Below are positions 1 through 6,382 of a DNA stretch of 12,336 bases, one piece after another; the stretch's first letter is position 1, and every line of letters begins with the position of its first letter. Source of the stretch: Acidilobaceae archaeon UBA158 (GTDB lineage Archaea > Thermoproteota > Thermoprotei_A > Sulfolobales > Acidilobaceae); NCBI GenBank assembly GCA_002506595.1, contig DAXV01000008.1, positions 59,934 through 72,269 on the forward strand, in the 5' to 3' direction. The position numbers and the translations under genes were made by a program. The notes under the pieces were generated by a model that was not told the DNA's origin, searched no databases, and saw only the letters and a list, made by a program, of their open reading frames with translations.

Positions 1-66
1 TAACCTTTTTGTTAAGATAATTGTATAAATAATATTTTATTCTAAATCAGTTTATCTTAAAAATGC

Positions 67-151
67 GCGGGGGTGCCCGAGCCTGGCCAAAGGGGACGGG
101 CTCAGAACCCGTTGGCGTAGGCCTGCGTGGGTTCAAACCCCACCCCCCGCA
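67..151 (+). tRNA. tRNA-Leu (anticodon CAG)
   Basis: A complete class II tRNA cloverleaf. The acceptor stem GCGGGGG (67-73) pairs with CCCCCGC (144-150), followed by discriminator A151. The anticodon stem ACGGG/CCCGT (96-100/108-112) encloses loop CTCAGAA, giving anticodon CAG at 103-105 for leucine codon CUG. A long variable arm with GGC/GCC pairing (113-126) is the leucine/serine signature. The T arm is GTGGG-TTCAAAC-CCCAC (127-143). There is no intron and no encoded CCA. It is far more GC-rich than the surrounding DNA. Its last 19 bases overlap the end of the minus-strand gene. A TATA-like GTATAAATAA at about 23-32 could drive it with a short 5' leader. Confidence 0.97.
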
Positions 152-705
152 TCTTGGAAACCTTTGATCCATTTTACTAAATCATCTTTTATTATACTTA
201 ACAGCTCCTCTATTACTTTAGACGAGCACCTATCTCCATATTCTCTTGCCTTTTCAGACATTATTCCTCTCATAATTGTTAATGTAACAAAACACTCATG
301 GCATTCATCACAATTCGAATAAGTTTTGATACCCAAATTTTTTATATTATTTAGAATTTCATTAAAATCCTCTTCTTGTAATTCAATAAATCTTTTTGCT
401 TTCCAATAGAGAAAACAAACATCTTTGCAATTAATTTCTTTTAAATAATTTTTTAAATTATCATACATAATATTTAAAGGCATTTTAATGAAAATTGCAT
501 TAAATTTTTTAGCAATTTCTTCAATGCTTTTGTTATGTCCACCTCTAAAGGGTATTAATGAAATAATTAATTCCCCTTTTTCTGGGATTATATTATCAAT
601 TTTAGAAATAGGAATAATCTTGGCATCTATTTTATTTTCTTTCATTAATTTAATAAGTCTATCAACCTCTTTTTCATCGCCCGGATCATGATATACTATT
701 ATCAT
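133..705 (-). CDS. CbiX-like (sirohydrochlorin chelatase-type) protein with C-terminal cysteine cluster
   Basis: A 190-residue protein, tentatively related to the CbiX/class II chelatase fold that inserts cobalt or iron into sirohydrochlorin. The resemblance is limited to two places: an N-terminal strand ending IIVYHD (His6), like the GHGS strand of CbiX, and IPFRGGHNKSIEEIA (about 51-65, His57), like the PLF..GGHV catalytic-His segment. C-terminal to this is a cluster CDECHEC (Cys132, Cys135, Cys138) plus Cys160 that could bind metal or an Fe-S cluster; some CbiX proteins are known to carry such a cluster. I start it at the ATG at 705 because GAGG lies 8 bases upstream (714-717); an in-frame ATG at 729 has no ribosome site and lies at or upstream of the likely transcription start (a TATA-like AACTTAAATT is near 750). 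It is divergent from hemAB, which supports a tetrapyrrole role. Its last codons are antisense to tRNA-Leu. Gene confidence is high, family moderate, substrate unknown. Confidence 0.6.
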   Translation of the reverse strand: MIIVYHDPGDEKEVDRLIKLMKENKIDAKIIPISKIDNIIPEKGELIISLIPFRGGHNKSIEEIAKKFNAIFIKMPLNIMYDNLKNYLKEINCKDVCFLYWKAKRFIELQEEDFNEILNNIKNLGIKTYSNCDECHECFVTLTIMRGIMSEKAREYGDRCSSKVIEELLSIIKDDLVKWIKGFQDAGGGV

Positions 706-731
706 TTTCTTTTCCTCTTTAATTATCAATC

Positions 732-931
732 AATAGGTAAGTAAAGATCAATTTAAGTTTTGATATAGTATTTCTAAAAATTAAATATAAAAAACTATGC
801 ATAAAAATTAATATAAGTTAATGTAGTATTAATATATAAATATTTGTATATAAATGTATATGTATATTCTGGTATTTTATATAAAATGCGCTTAATATTA
901 AGGCGTTGTTAAAAACCTGTAGGTGCTATTG
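732..931. other. Divergent AT-rich intergenic region between CbiX-like gene and hemA
   Basis: About 200 bases without a gene. It must hold the start signals for the two divergent genes. On the minus strand, AACTTAAATT near 748-757 is a possible TATA box for the CbiX-like gene. The middle part (about 800-870) is a run of TATA/ATAT steps with no clear single element. The hemA promoter lies at its right end and is listed separately. Confidence 0.5.
874..902 (+). promoter_or_regulatory. hemA-hemB promoter with palindrome
   Basis: ATTTTATATAAAAT (874-887) is a good archaeal TATA box and itself a palindrome. Transcription would start about 26 bases beyond its centre, near 906. Between the two lies the 12-base perfect palindrome CTTAATATTAAG (891-902), flanked by GCG on the left and GCG on the right. 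A palindrome between TATA box and start site is a typical place for a repressor operator, but no regulator is known here. The sequence GCGCTTAATA (888-897) recurs upstream of the Sm-like gene. Confidence 0.45.
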
Positions 932-2125
932 ATGATAGATCAAACATATGATATCAATAATCTAAGGCTATATTCAATAACCTATAAAGATTCATGCTTT
1001 TATGATATGGGAAAAGTAGAAGAAATTAAAGAGAGAATTTATGACGATATATTCCATATTTCTAATGGAATAGTAATTCTTTCTACTTGCAACAGATTTG
1101 AGATATATGTAGATTCTTATAATGAGGAAATTTTAGAAGAAGAAATAAATAAAAACATGGGTATTTATTCTAAATTCTTTCATAAATACTTAGGTTTGGA
1201 TTCTGCTGCCCATTTATTTAGAGTTTCTGCAGGATTGGAATCCTCTATTATCGGAGAAACAGAAATTTTATCTCAAGTTAAGGATGCATGGGAGGAAGCA
1301 AAAAATTTGGGATATACAAGTAAGCTACTCGATTCAGTATTCCATCAATCCATAATTTTAGGTAAGAGAGTTAGGAGTGAAACTGATATATCAAAAGGCG
1401 TTTTAGGATATCCTCAAGCATCTGTAGAACTTGCATCAAAGCTATTGGGTACATTAAATAATAAGGAAATTGCAATAATTGGGGCAGGTAAAGCAGCAAA
1501 AATAATGATAGACCATTTATGTTCTAAATATAACCCAAGTAAAATAACGATAGCTAATAGATCGTTAGATAATGCAAAGAAAATTATAAATGACAAATGT
1601 AGCTTTGAAGTAAATGATTTATATGAGATTGTTAACAAAAAATTTGATGTCATATTGGTTGCAATTAAAGGAGGACCATTTGATTTCCTTAAAGGCTTGT
1701 TAAATAAAAATGATCTAATTATTGATATCTCAACCCCAAATGCAATAACTGGCGATAAAGTATATAATATTGAAAGCGTTGACAAATTAGTAAAGGAAAA
1801 TTATAATCATAGATTAGATCAAGTTCAATTAGCAGAAAAGATAATTAAGGAAGAATTAGATAAGCTATTACAATATTTAAGAAAAAGATCAATTGATGAA
1901 GACATATCAGAAATAATGAGATACATTGATTCAATAATAAAATACGAGATGGAACAAACGAAGAAAAATATAAATAAGGGCATGGAATTAGATGAGGCGT
2001 TAAGAATAGCATTTGAAAGCTTTGCAAAGAAATCTATGAAACCAATTTTTAATTTATTGCATGATAATTATAATGAAAAAATATCAGAATTAATTATTCA
2101 ATATTATAAGAAGAACTTGAGGTGA
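932..2125 (+). CDS. hemA: Glutamyl-tRNA reductase
   Basis: HemA reduces glutamyl-tRNA(Glu) with NADPH to glutamate-1-semialdehyde, the first step of C5-pathway tetrapyrrole synthesis in the cytoplasm. The 397-residue protein shows the family's parts in order: an N-terminal catalytic domain with STCNR (nucleophilic Cys53 in the normal place), His94 in HLFRVSAGLES, the signature ESSIIGETEIL-QVKDAW (about 103-120), RVRSETDISKG (146-156), a nucleotide-binding GAGKAAK (184-190), and a helical C-terminal dimerisation region. Start choice: ATG 932 has AGGTG (921-925) six bases upstream. The in-frame GTG at 923 lies inside that ribosome site, so it is unlikely to be the start. Its stop TGA (2123-2125) is part of the hemB ribosome site, so the two genes are translationally coupled. 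No key residue is missing. Confidence 0.96.
   Translation: MIDQTYDINNLRLYSITYKDSCFYDMGKVEEIKERIYDDIFHISNGIVILSTCNRFEIYVDSYNEEILEEEINKNMGIYSKFFHKYLGLDSAAHLFRVSAGLESSIIGETEILSQVKDAWEEAKNLGYTSKLLDSVFHQSIILGKRVRSETDISKGVLGYPQASVELASKLLGTLNNKEIAIIGAGKAAKIMIDHLCSKYNPSKITIANRSLDNAKKIINDKCSFEVNDLYEIVNKKFDVILVAIKGGPFDFLKGLLNKNDLIIDISTPNAITGDKVYNIESVDKLVKENYNHRLDQVQLAEKIIKEELDKLLQYLRKRSIDEDISEIMRYIDSIIKYEMEQTKKNINKGMELDEALRIAFESFAKKSMKPIFNLLHDNYNEKISELIIQYYKKNLR
2119..2125 (+). promoter_or_regulatory. hemB ribosome binding site overlapping hemA stop
   Basis: GAGGTGA matches the archaeal Shine-Dalgarno sequence and includes the hemA TGA stop. It lies five bases before ATG 2131. It rules out the GTG at 2122, which falls inside it, and indicates coupled translation of hemA and hemB. 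Confidence 0.8.
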
Positions 2126-2130
2126 AAAGA

Positions 2131-3147
2131 ATGGCATCGTTTCCAAGAATTAGACCAAGAAGATTAAGGGCCTCGAAATATCTTAGAGATTTAATATCAG
2201 AAACCTCATTAGATGTATCAAAATTAATATTACCAATTTTCGTTAGCGAAACTATAGAAAAACCTATAGAAACTCCCGGTTTGGAAGGCCAATTAACATA
2301 TCCTTCTAATTCAAGTTATCTTGTTAATTTTATAAATGAAGCCATGAATTTAGGTATTCATTCATTTCTAATATTTGGTATTCCCAAAATAAAGAACGAA
2401 GATGGTATAAGAGCCTATGCCCCTGATGGTCCTGTTCAGGTTGCAATAAGAAATATAAGAAAAGAAATTGGGTGGGATCCTCTAATTTTTACTGATTTGT
2501 GCATATGTGAATATACTTCTCATGGCCATTGCGGAATTCCATTAAATTCAAGAAGAGGCGATGTTATTGATAACGACTCTACCTTAAAAGTCTACCAGAA
2601 AATAGCTGTATCTCAAGCACAAGCAGGATCTGATTTTATTTCCCCTTCAGGTATGATGGATGGTCAAGTTAAAGCAATCAGAGATGCATTAGATGATTCA
2701 GGTTTTAATGATGTAGGCATCATGGCCTATTCTGTTAAATATGCAAGCGCTATGTATGGTCCATTTAGAGAGGCTGTAGATTCTGCACCTAGATTTGGTA
2801 ATAGGAAAAGTTATCAGATGGATCCAAGGAATGCGATGGAAGCACTAAAAGAAGTAAGGCTTGATTTGGAGGAAGGGGCAGATATTATTATGGTAAAGCC
2901 TGCAATTTTATATTTAGATGTTATACGTTTGGTAAAGGAATATTATCCTGATATACCATTAGCTGCATACAATGTTAGCGGAGAATATGCTATGATAAGG
3001 TCTGCTGTTAAGCAGGGGTTAATCGATGAAAAACAATCTATAATGGAATCTCTTATATCTATTAGAAGGGCTGGAGCTGATTTAATAATCACTTATTTCG
3101 CTTTAGATGCTGCTAAAATTATTAACTCTAAAGAGCAGATTTTTTAA
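2131..3147 (+). CDS. hemB: Delta-aminolevulinic acid dehydratase (porphobilinogen synthase)
   Basis: HemB condenses two 5-aminolevulinate molecules into porphobilinogen. The 338-residue length is normal. The zinc-type active-site cluster DLCICEYTSHGHCG is intact (Cys124, Cys126, Cys134), so this is a zinc-dependent enzyme and not the magnesium DxD type. Both Schiff-base lysines are present: Lys203 in YSVKYASAMYGPFREA and Lys256 in DIIMVKPA. Other family signatures are SPSGMMDGQVKAIRDALD (about 171-188), SYQMDPRN (227-234) and AAYNVSGEYAMI (278-289). It sits directly behind hemA with only five bases between the hemA stop and the start codon. hemL, hemC and hemD are not in the window. A T7 run at 3172-3178, 25 bases after the stop, may terminate the operon. 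Confidence 0.97.
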   Translation: MASFPRIRPRRLRASKYLRDLISETSLDVSKLILPIFVSETIEKPIETPGLEGQLTYPSNSSYLVNFINEAMNLGIHSFLIFGIPKIKNEDGIRAYAPDGPVQVAIRNIRKEIGWDPLIFTDLCICEYTSHGHCGIPLNSRRGDVIDNDSTLKVYQKIAVSQAQAGSDFISPSGMMDGQVKAIRDALDDSGFNDVGIMAYSVKYASAMYGPFREAVDSAPRFGNRKSYQMDPRNAMEALKEVRLDLEEGADIIMVKPAILYLDVIRLVKEYYPDIPLAAYNVSGEYAMIRSAVKQGLIDEKQSIMESLISIRRAGADLIITYFALDAAKIINSKEQIF

Positions 3148-3162
3148 ATAACAGATAATTTG

Positions 3163-3170
3163 TTTATAAT
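3163..3170 (+). promoter_or_regulatory. tRNA-Arg promoter (TATA box)
   Basis: TTTATAAT is centred about 30 bases before the mature tRNA 5' end, which would place the transcription start within a few bases of it. It is followed at once by a T7 run that could also end hemAB transcription. Confidence 0.5.
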
Positions 3171-3171
3171 C

Positions 3172-3178
3172 TTTTTTT
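3172..3178 (+). terminator. Possible T-run terminator after hemAB
   Basis: Seven consecutive T residues on the coding strand 25 bases after the hemB stop. Archaeal RNA polymerase commonly terminates at such runs without a hairpin. In this AT-rich DNA the signal is only suggestive. Confidence 0.3.
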
Positions 3179-3196
3179 GTTGATTTTAATTATTGA

Positions 3197-3272
3197 GGAC
3201 CCGTAGCCTAGCCAGGACTAGGGCGTCGGCCTGCGGAGCCGAAGGTCGGGGGTTCAAATCCCCCCGGGTCCG
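3197..3272 (+). tRNA. tRNA-Arg (anticodon GCG)
   Basis: A complete 76-base cloverleaf. The acceptor stem GGACCCG (3197-3203) pairs with CGGGTCC (3265-3271), with discriminator G3272. The anticodon stem TCGGC/GCCGA encloses loop CTGCGGA, giving anticodon GCG at 3233-3235, which reads arginine CGC/CGU. The variable loop AGGTC has five bases, and the T arm is GGGGG-TTCAAAT-CCCCC. No intron and no encoded CCA. It stands alone, 49 bases after hemB. Confidence 0.97.
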
Positions 3273-3297
3273 TTGGCATCTTTTAAAGTTAATCATT

Positions 3298-3318
3298 GTT
3301 AACCGGGGGGTTAACAAT
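3298..3318 (+). repeat. G6-centred dyad repeat, copy 1
   Basis: The 18-base core GTTAACCGGGGGGTTAAC (3298-3315) plus AAT is identical to the reverse complement of copy 2 (3583-3603) over 21 bases. Each copy is also an internal hairpin: ATTGTTAACC (3295-3304) pairs perfectly with GGTTAACAAT (3309-3318) around a GGGG centre. It begins 25 bases after tRNA-Arg. The six-G run stands out sharply in DNA that is otherwise nearly all A and T. Confidence 0.85.
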
Positions 3319-3582
3319 TAAATTTTAATTTAAATGATTTAACTAATTATATTTAAAAAGAACAAAATGATTTTATTAATATTAGAAATTACAATGATCA
3401 GCAATTTTTAATTATTTTAATTATTATATATAGAAATATTGAAACTAATTTAATCATAACATTTTATTTATACCCTTCTTATATGCAAGTGTTCTTAACT
3501 TAAGGGAATTATAGTTATAGGTTTATATTTATTAATTAAATACTAAATTTTCAGTTCTCAAGATTTATAAACAATTTTTAAT

Positions 3583-3603
3583 ATTGTTAACCCCCCGGTT
3601 AAC
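3583..3603 (-). repeat. G6-centred dyad repeat, copy 2 (inverted)
   Basis: Reverse-complement copy of the repeat at 3298-3318, identical over 21 bases. Its own dyad, ATTGTTAACC (3583-3592) against GGTTAACGAT (3597-3606), has one mismatch. The sides ending AAT face inward in both copies, so the pair forms terminal inverted repeats of a 306-base unit. Confidence 0.85.
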
Positions 3604-3672
3604 GATTTAGTGCTATAGTCAAAATCAATTAAATGAGTTTATTTCTATAATTAAATGTTTTGGTTTTATGCA

Positions 3673-3680
3673 TTTATAAA
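3673..3680 (+). promoter_or_regulatory. Promoter of membrane protein gene (TATA box)
   Basis: TTTATAAA, with a predicted start near 3703, at the GTGGGG (3702-3707) that stands six bases before ATG 3714. It shows that the in-frame start further upstream at 3660 cannot be used by this transcript. The spacing matches that at the rpo8 and gdhA genes. Confidence 0.5.
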
Positions 3681-3713
3681 TGTCAAGTTTTAATAAAAAA
3701 CGTGGGGAAATAT

Positions 3714-4169
3714 ATGCAAAATATAAATGAAAAAGTACCTGGAAAGGGATTAGTAATAGCCTCAGTTATTATAGCTGTATTGTTTTCTCTAATGGTTCTT
3801 TATGCAGGATATTTAGTAAGCACGTTGCCATCAAGTTTTTTCTCTAATATAACGCAAACTTATGGAAAATTTGCTTCGTTAAACATAACAAGCAGCTCTA
3901 TAAAAGGTTTTGTAGCTAATGTATTATATGGCTATGGTATAATATTTTTAATATTAGGTCTAATTAGTATACCATTCGTATATTTGCCACTATCTCACAA
4001 TTTACCAGAAAAAGCAACTGGAGCTGCTTTAGCTATTGGTATAATAGAAATAATTGTTGGCATAATTTCTATATTGTTTATCATACCTGGTATATTAATG
4101 ATTATTGCCTGGTATCAAATAAGGAAATTTAATTATGAAATGAAAATAAAAGCATCATTATCTCATTAA
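3714..4169 (+). CDS. Small membrane protein of unknown function
   Basis: I do not recognise a family. The 151-residue protein has an N-terminal membrane helix (about 12-37), a loop of some 30 residues, a second helix (about 67-93), and a long hydrophobic stretch at about 102-134 that could be one or two helices, ending in a basic tail (IRKFNYEMKIK). The loop holds two N-glycosylation sequons, NIT at 45 and NIT at 57, which suggests that it faces outside. A longer reading frame starting at 3660 is rejected because that codon lies upstream of the TATA box at 3673-3680; the ATG at 3714 has GTGGGG six bases before it. It has its own promoter, and the next gene has another. Confidence 0.75.
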   Translation: MQNINEKVPGKGLVIASVIIAVLFSLMVLYAGYLVSTLPSSFFSNITQTYGKFASLNITSSSIKGFVANVLYGYGIIFLILGLISIPFVYLPLSHNLPEKATGAALAIGIIEIIVGIISILFIIPGILMIIAWYQIRKFNYEMKIKASLSH

Positions 4170-4188
4170 TTATAAATCTTGTTGTAAA

Positions 4189-4206
4189 TGTATAAATTTT
4201 TATACA
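4189..4206 (+). promoter_or_regulatory. Promoter/palindrome before four-cysteine protein
   Basis: TGTATAAA-TT-TTTATACA is an 18-base inverted repeat that contains the TATA sequence itself. Transcription would start near 4220, at the ribosome site. The dyad could be a regulator site over the TATA box, or a chance result of AT-rich sequence. Confidence 0.4.
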
Positions 4207-4229
4207 TATTATTAAACAAGGAGATTAAA

Positions 4230-4514
4230 ATGAATAATCAAAAGGCTTGTAACAGATGTGCTAACTGGAGGCCTCATGTTCAATATCCATTTGTTGGTCT
4301 TTGTGTTAAACTAGGTAAATTAACTGTAGATGACGATACTTGCAATTATTTCGAAGAAATTGAAATAAAATCAAATGAATTTTATTGGATTCCAGAAATT
4401 AAAACAAGGGTTTTTGGAGATGAAGCAAGAGTTTACACAAAAAACGGATATAGAGTATTTCTGGGAGCATATGTTGATCCTGATGTAAGAGAAGAAATAT
4501 ATGGTGCGTTTTAG
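4230..4514 (+). CDS. Small four-cysteine protein, probably metal-binding
   Basis: I do not recognise a named family. The 94-residue protein has four cysteines: Cys7, Cys10, Cys25 and Cys38, in a CxxC-x14-C-x12-C pattern within CNRCANWRP, VGLC and DDTCNYF. This is the look of a small zinc-ribbon or Fe-S protein. The C-terminal half (about 52-94) is conserved-looking and contains FYWIPEIKTRVFGDEAR and YVDPDVREEIYG. The start at ATG 4230 is fixed by AAGGAG (4218-4223) six bases upstream; the in-frame ATG at 4188 lies in the TATA region. It precedes the radical SAM gene by 66 bases in the same direction and may be co-transcribed with it, so it could be an accessory or substrate protein. That link is inference. 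Confidence 0.75.
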   Translation: MNNQKACNRCANWRPHVQYPFVGLCVKLGKLTVDDDTCNYFEEIEIKSNEFYWIPEIKTRVFGDEARVYTKNGYRVFLGAYVDPDVREEIYGAF

Positions 4515-4580
4515 TTAAATATAATAAAAGGGTTTCTCTTTTCTATTAAAAATGAAAAGAAATGAGATCGATGTGATCAT

Positions 4581-6080
4581 ATGTTAAATAAAATAGTGGA
4601 AAAAGAATTGATAAATAAAAAATACAATAAGAACAAGATAAAGGTAGCATTATTTTATCCTTCAATATACAGTGTTGCAATGTCATCCTTAGTTTTTCAT
4701 AAATTATACTTTTTATTAAATCAGCTTGAGGAAATTTATTTAGAAAGGTTTTATATGCCAAGCCTAACAGGTAAACCAACACCAATGAGAAGCTTTGAAA
4801 ATGGAATGCCTCTAAAGGATTTCGATTATGTTATAATACCGGTACATTATGAATTAGATTATGTAAATATAGTTAAAGCATTAATTGGAAGCAATATAGA
4901 AGTTTATTCAAGCAAAAGAAATAGGCCAAAAATTATAATTGGAGGCCCTCCAATCACCGCTAATCCAGAGCCTTTAGCAGATTTAGCAGATGTAGAAATA
5001 ATAGGTGATTTGGAAGCAGTGTGGCAGAAGCTTGTTGATATTATTTATTCCGGAAAATTAGATGCAGGTATTGGTTTATATATACCTTCTTTAGGTAAAC
5101 ATGAAGTAAGAGCAGCATTTTCAAATAGCTTTGATTCATTAACAAAAAGGATTCTTACCAATGAAACCACTTTTTCATTAGGAGTTGAGGTAATGAGAGG
5201 GTGTCCTTTTAATTGTGTATTTTGTATGGAAAGCTATATATCAAGACCAGTTAGATATAAAAAATCTGAAGATATTGTAAATGAGGTTATAGAACTAAAC
5301 AAAAGGTATAATGATAGAGTTTCATTAATAGGATTAACAGTTAATTCTCACCCAGATTTCAAGAAAATATTAAAAAATATAAAAGAAAAGAATTTAAATA
5401 TTTCATTACCATCATTAAGAGCTGAATTGCTTGATGATGACTCAATAGAGTTGATTGCAAGCTTAGGCCAACAAACTATTACAATTGCGCCAGAAAGTTC
5501 TGAAAGAATAAGGTTTGCATTAGGAAAAGAAATAAAAGATGATGATATTATCAAGGTGTCAAGATATGCATATAAATATAATTTAAATATTAAGGCATAT
5601 TTTATTACATCGATACCTGGAGAAACATATGATGATTTAAATAGCATAGTTGAATTAATTCATAAAATTAAAAATATCGGAGTTAGAAAATTACATTTAA
5701 GTGTAAATCCTTTAGTTATAAAGCCTAGAACTCCTTTACAATGGTTGCCTATGAGTGATGAAAAAACAATGAAAGAAAAAATAAATTATTTGAAGAACAA
5801 TTCCTATTATGACGATTTTAGTTCTTATGATCCTTTGTTAGCATTAATTCAAGGTTCAATTTCCTTATCAGATAGAGATGTTTTAAAATATTTGATACAG
5901 ATAGGATTAGAAGGAGGTAATAGGGCTTCATTTAGGAATGCTATAAAAAATGGTTTATCTAATATTGCATTAAAAGAAAGGAGTGAACCGTTTCCATGGG
6001 ATCATATTAAGGATATCATAGATAGCAAATATTTAAAAGAAAAATATATGGAATTTAAAGAAAAGATAGGCTTAAGTTAA
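4581..6080 (+). CDS. B12-binding-type radical SAM protein
   Basis: A 499-residue radical SAM enzyme. The [4Fe-4S]/S-adenosylmethionine motif is GCPFNCVFC, with Cys208, Cys212 and Cys215 (CX3CX2C). The N-terminal part (about 20-150) is like the B12-binding-like domain of COG1032 proteins, with GGPPITANPEPLADLADVE and a GDLEAVW segment at about 121-148. Downstream are TIAPESSERIR (about 302) and YFITSIPGETYDDL (about 348-361), typical of the radical SAM barrel. The typical cobalamin-ligand DxHxxG motif is not seen, so cobalamin use is uncertain. No TRAM domain is present, which argues against a methylthiotransferase. The start at ATG 4581 follows GTGATC (4573-4578), which fits the 3' part of the anti-Shine-Dalgarno match. 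A weak TATA (near 4517-4525) could give it its own promoter. Substrate is unknown. Confidence 0.85.
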   Translation: MLNKIVEKELINKKYNKNKIKVALFYPSIYSVAMSSLVFHKLYFLLNQLEEIYLERFYMPSLTGKPTPMRSFENGMPLKDFDYVIIPVHYELDYVNIVKALIGSNIEVYSSKRNRPKIIIGGPPITANPEPLADLADVEIIGDLEAVWQKLVDIIYSGKLDAGIGLYIPSLGKHEVRAAFSNSFDSLTKRILTNETTFSLGVEVMRGCPFNCVFCMESYISRPVRYKKSEDIVNEVIELNKRYNDRVSLIGLTVNSHPDFKKILKNIKEKNLNISLPSLRAELLDDDSIELIASLGQQTITIAPESSERIRFALGKEIKDDDIIKVSRYAYKYNLNIKAYFITSIPGETYDDLNSIVELIHKIKNIGVRKLHLSVNPLVIKPRTPLQWLPMSDEKTMKEKINYLKNNSYYDDFSSYDPLLALIQGSISLSDRDVLKYLIQIGLEGGNRASFRNAIKNGLSNIALKERSEPFPWDHIKDIIDSKYLKEKYMEFKEKIGLS

Positions 6081-6382
6081 TATTTTGATAAATTTTAAAA
6101 ATTAAAATGGTATAGTATTTAAATAAAAAAGGATTGCATCTTAATTATCTATCTTCTTCATATCTTAAAGGTAAAACTTTGGATAAAGATAAAAATAATG
6201 AAAAATTTATTTTATTTAAATCTTTAAATTTTATCTATTTTATACTTTCTTATCAAATTCTCTGATATTATTTATAAAGCCATTAATTTTTAGCCTTAAT
6301 AAACAAATCTTTTATTGTATTAAAAATATATATGAAAAGTATATATATTGGAAATATATGATTCAACAAAGGGGTATGGAAT
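6081..6382. other. Intergenic region between radical SAM and Rieske genes
   Basis: About 300 bases of AT-rich sequence without a credible gene. The longest open stretch, about 50 codons near 6115-6265 on the plus strand, has no proper start or ribosome site and looks like chance. TATATATATT around 6341-6350 is a reasonable TATA box for the Rieske gene, with a start near 6370. No strong hairpin or GC-rich island is visible. Confidence 0.5.

Larger units (their letters stand above)
3273..3713. other. 440-base non-coding stretch bracketed internally by inverted dyads
   Basis: No open reading frame in this stretch looks like a gene. Two inverted 21-base repeats enclose a 264-base segment (3319-3582) that is extremely A+T rich apart from a small island around 3470-3510 holding CTTAACTTAAG (3494-3504). 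The layout, G-rich dyads facing each other across an easily melted core, is like archaeal replication origins. It could equally be a small tRNA-adjacent mobile element or an invertible segment. No direct target duplication is visible outside the repeats, and no Cdc6/Orc1 gene is in the window. The right end holds the promoter of the membrane protein gene. Confidence 0.4.

Noticed and set aside
51..64. TTTATCTTAAAAAT repeated at 51-64 and 7685-7698, before tRNA-Leu and before the hairpin
   Set aside because: Too close to the tRNA to be its TATA box; at 7685 it is better explained as the minus-strand PUA promoter. Likely a chance AT-rich match.
1414..2027. Open frames antisense to hemA
   Set aside because: Shadow frames of a conserved gene; composition and motifs support hemA only. 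The same holds for antisense frames within the radical SAM, Rieske, peptidase, gdhA and PUA genes.
3660..3713. Upstream in-frame extension of the membrane protein (18 extra residues)
   Set aside because: It begins upstream of the TATA box at 3673-3680 and has no ribosome site; the shorter form from 3714 has a normal membrane-protein N-terminus.
4188..4229. Upstream in-frame extension of the four-cysteine protein
   Set aside because: The start lies in the palindromic TATA region; ATG 4230 has a good AAGGAG site.
4552..4587. Twelve-codon upstream reading frame overlapping the radical SAM start
   Set aside because: No ribosome site and no attenuator-like content; probably chance.
6115..6265. 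About 50 open codons in the intergenic region before the Rieske gene
   Set aside because: No credible start or ribosome site, low-complexity composition, and other frames are open to similar lengths.
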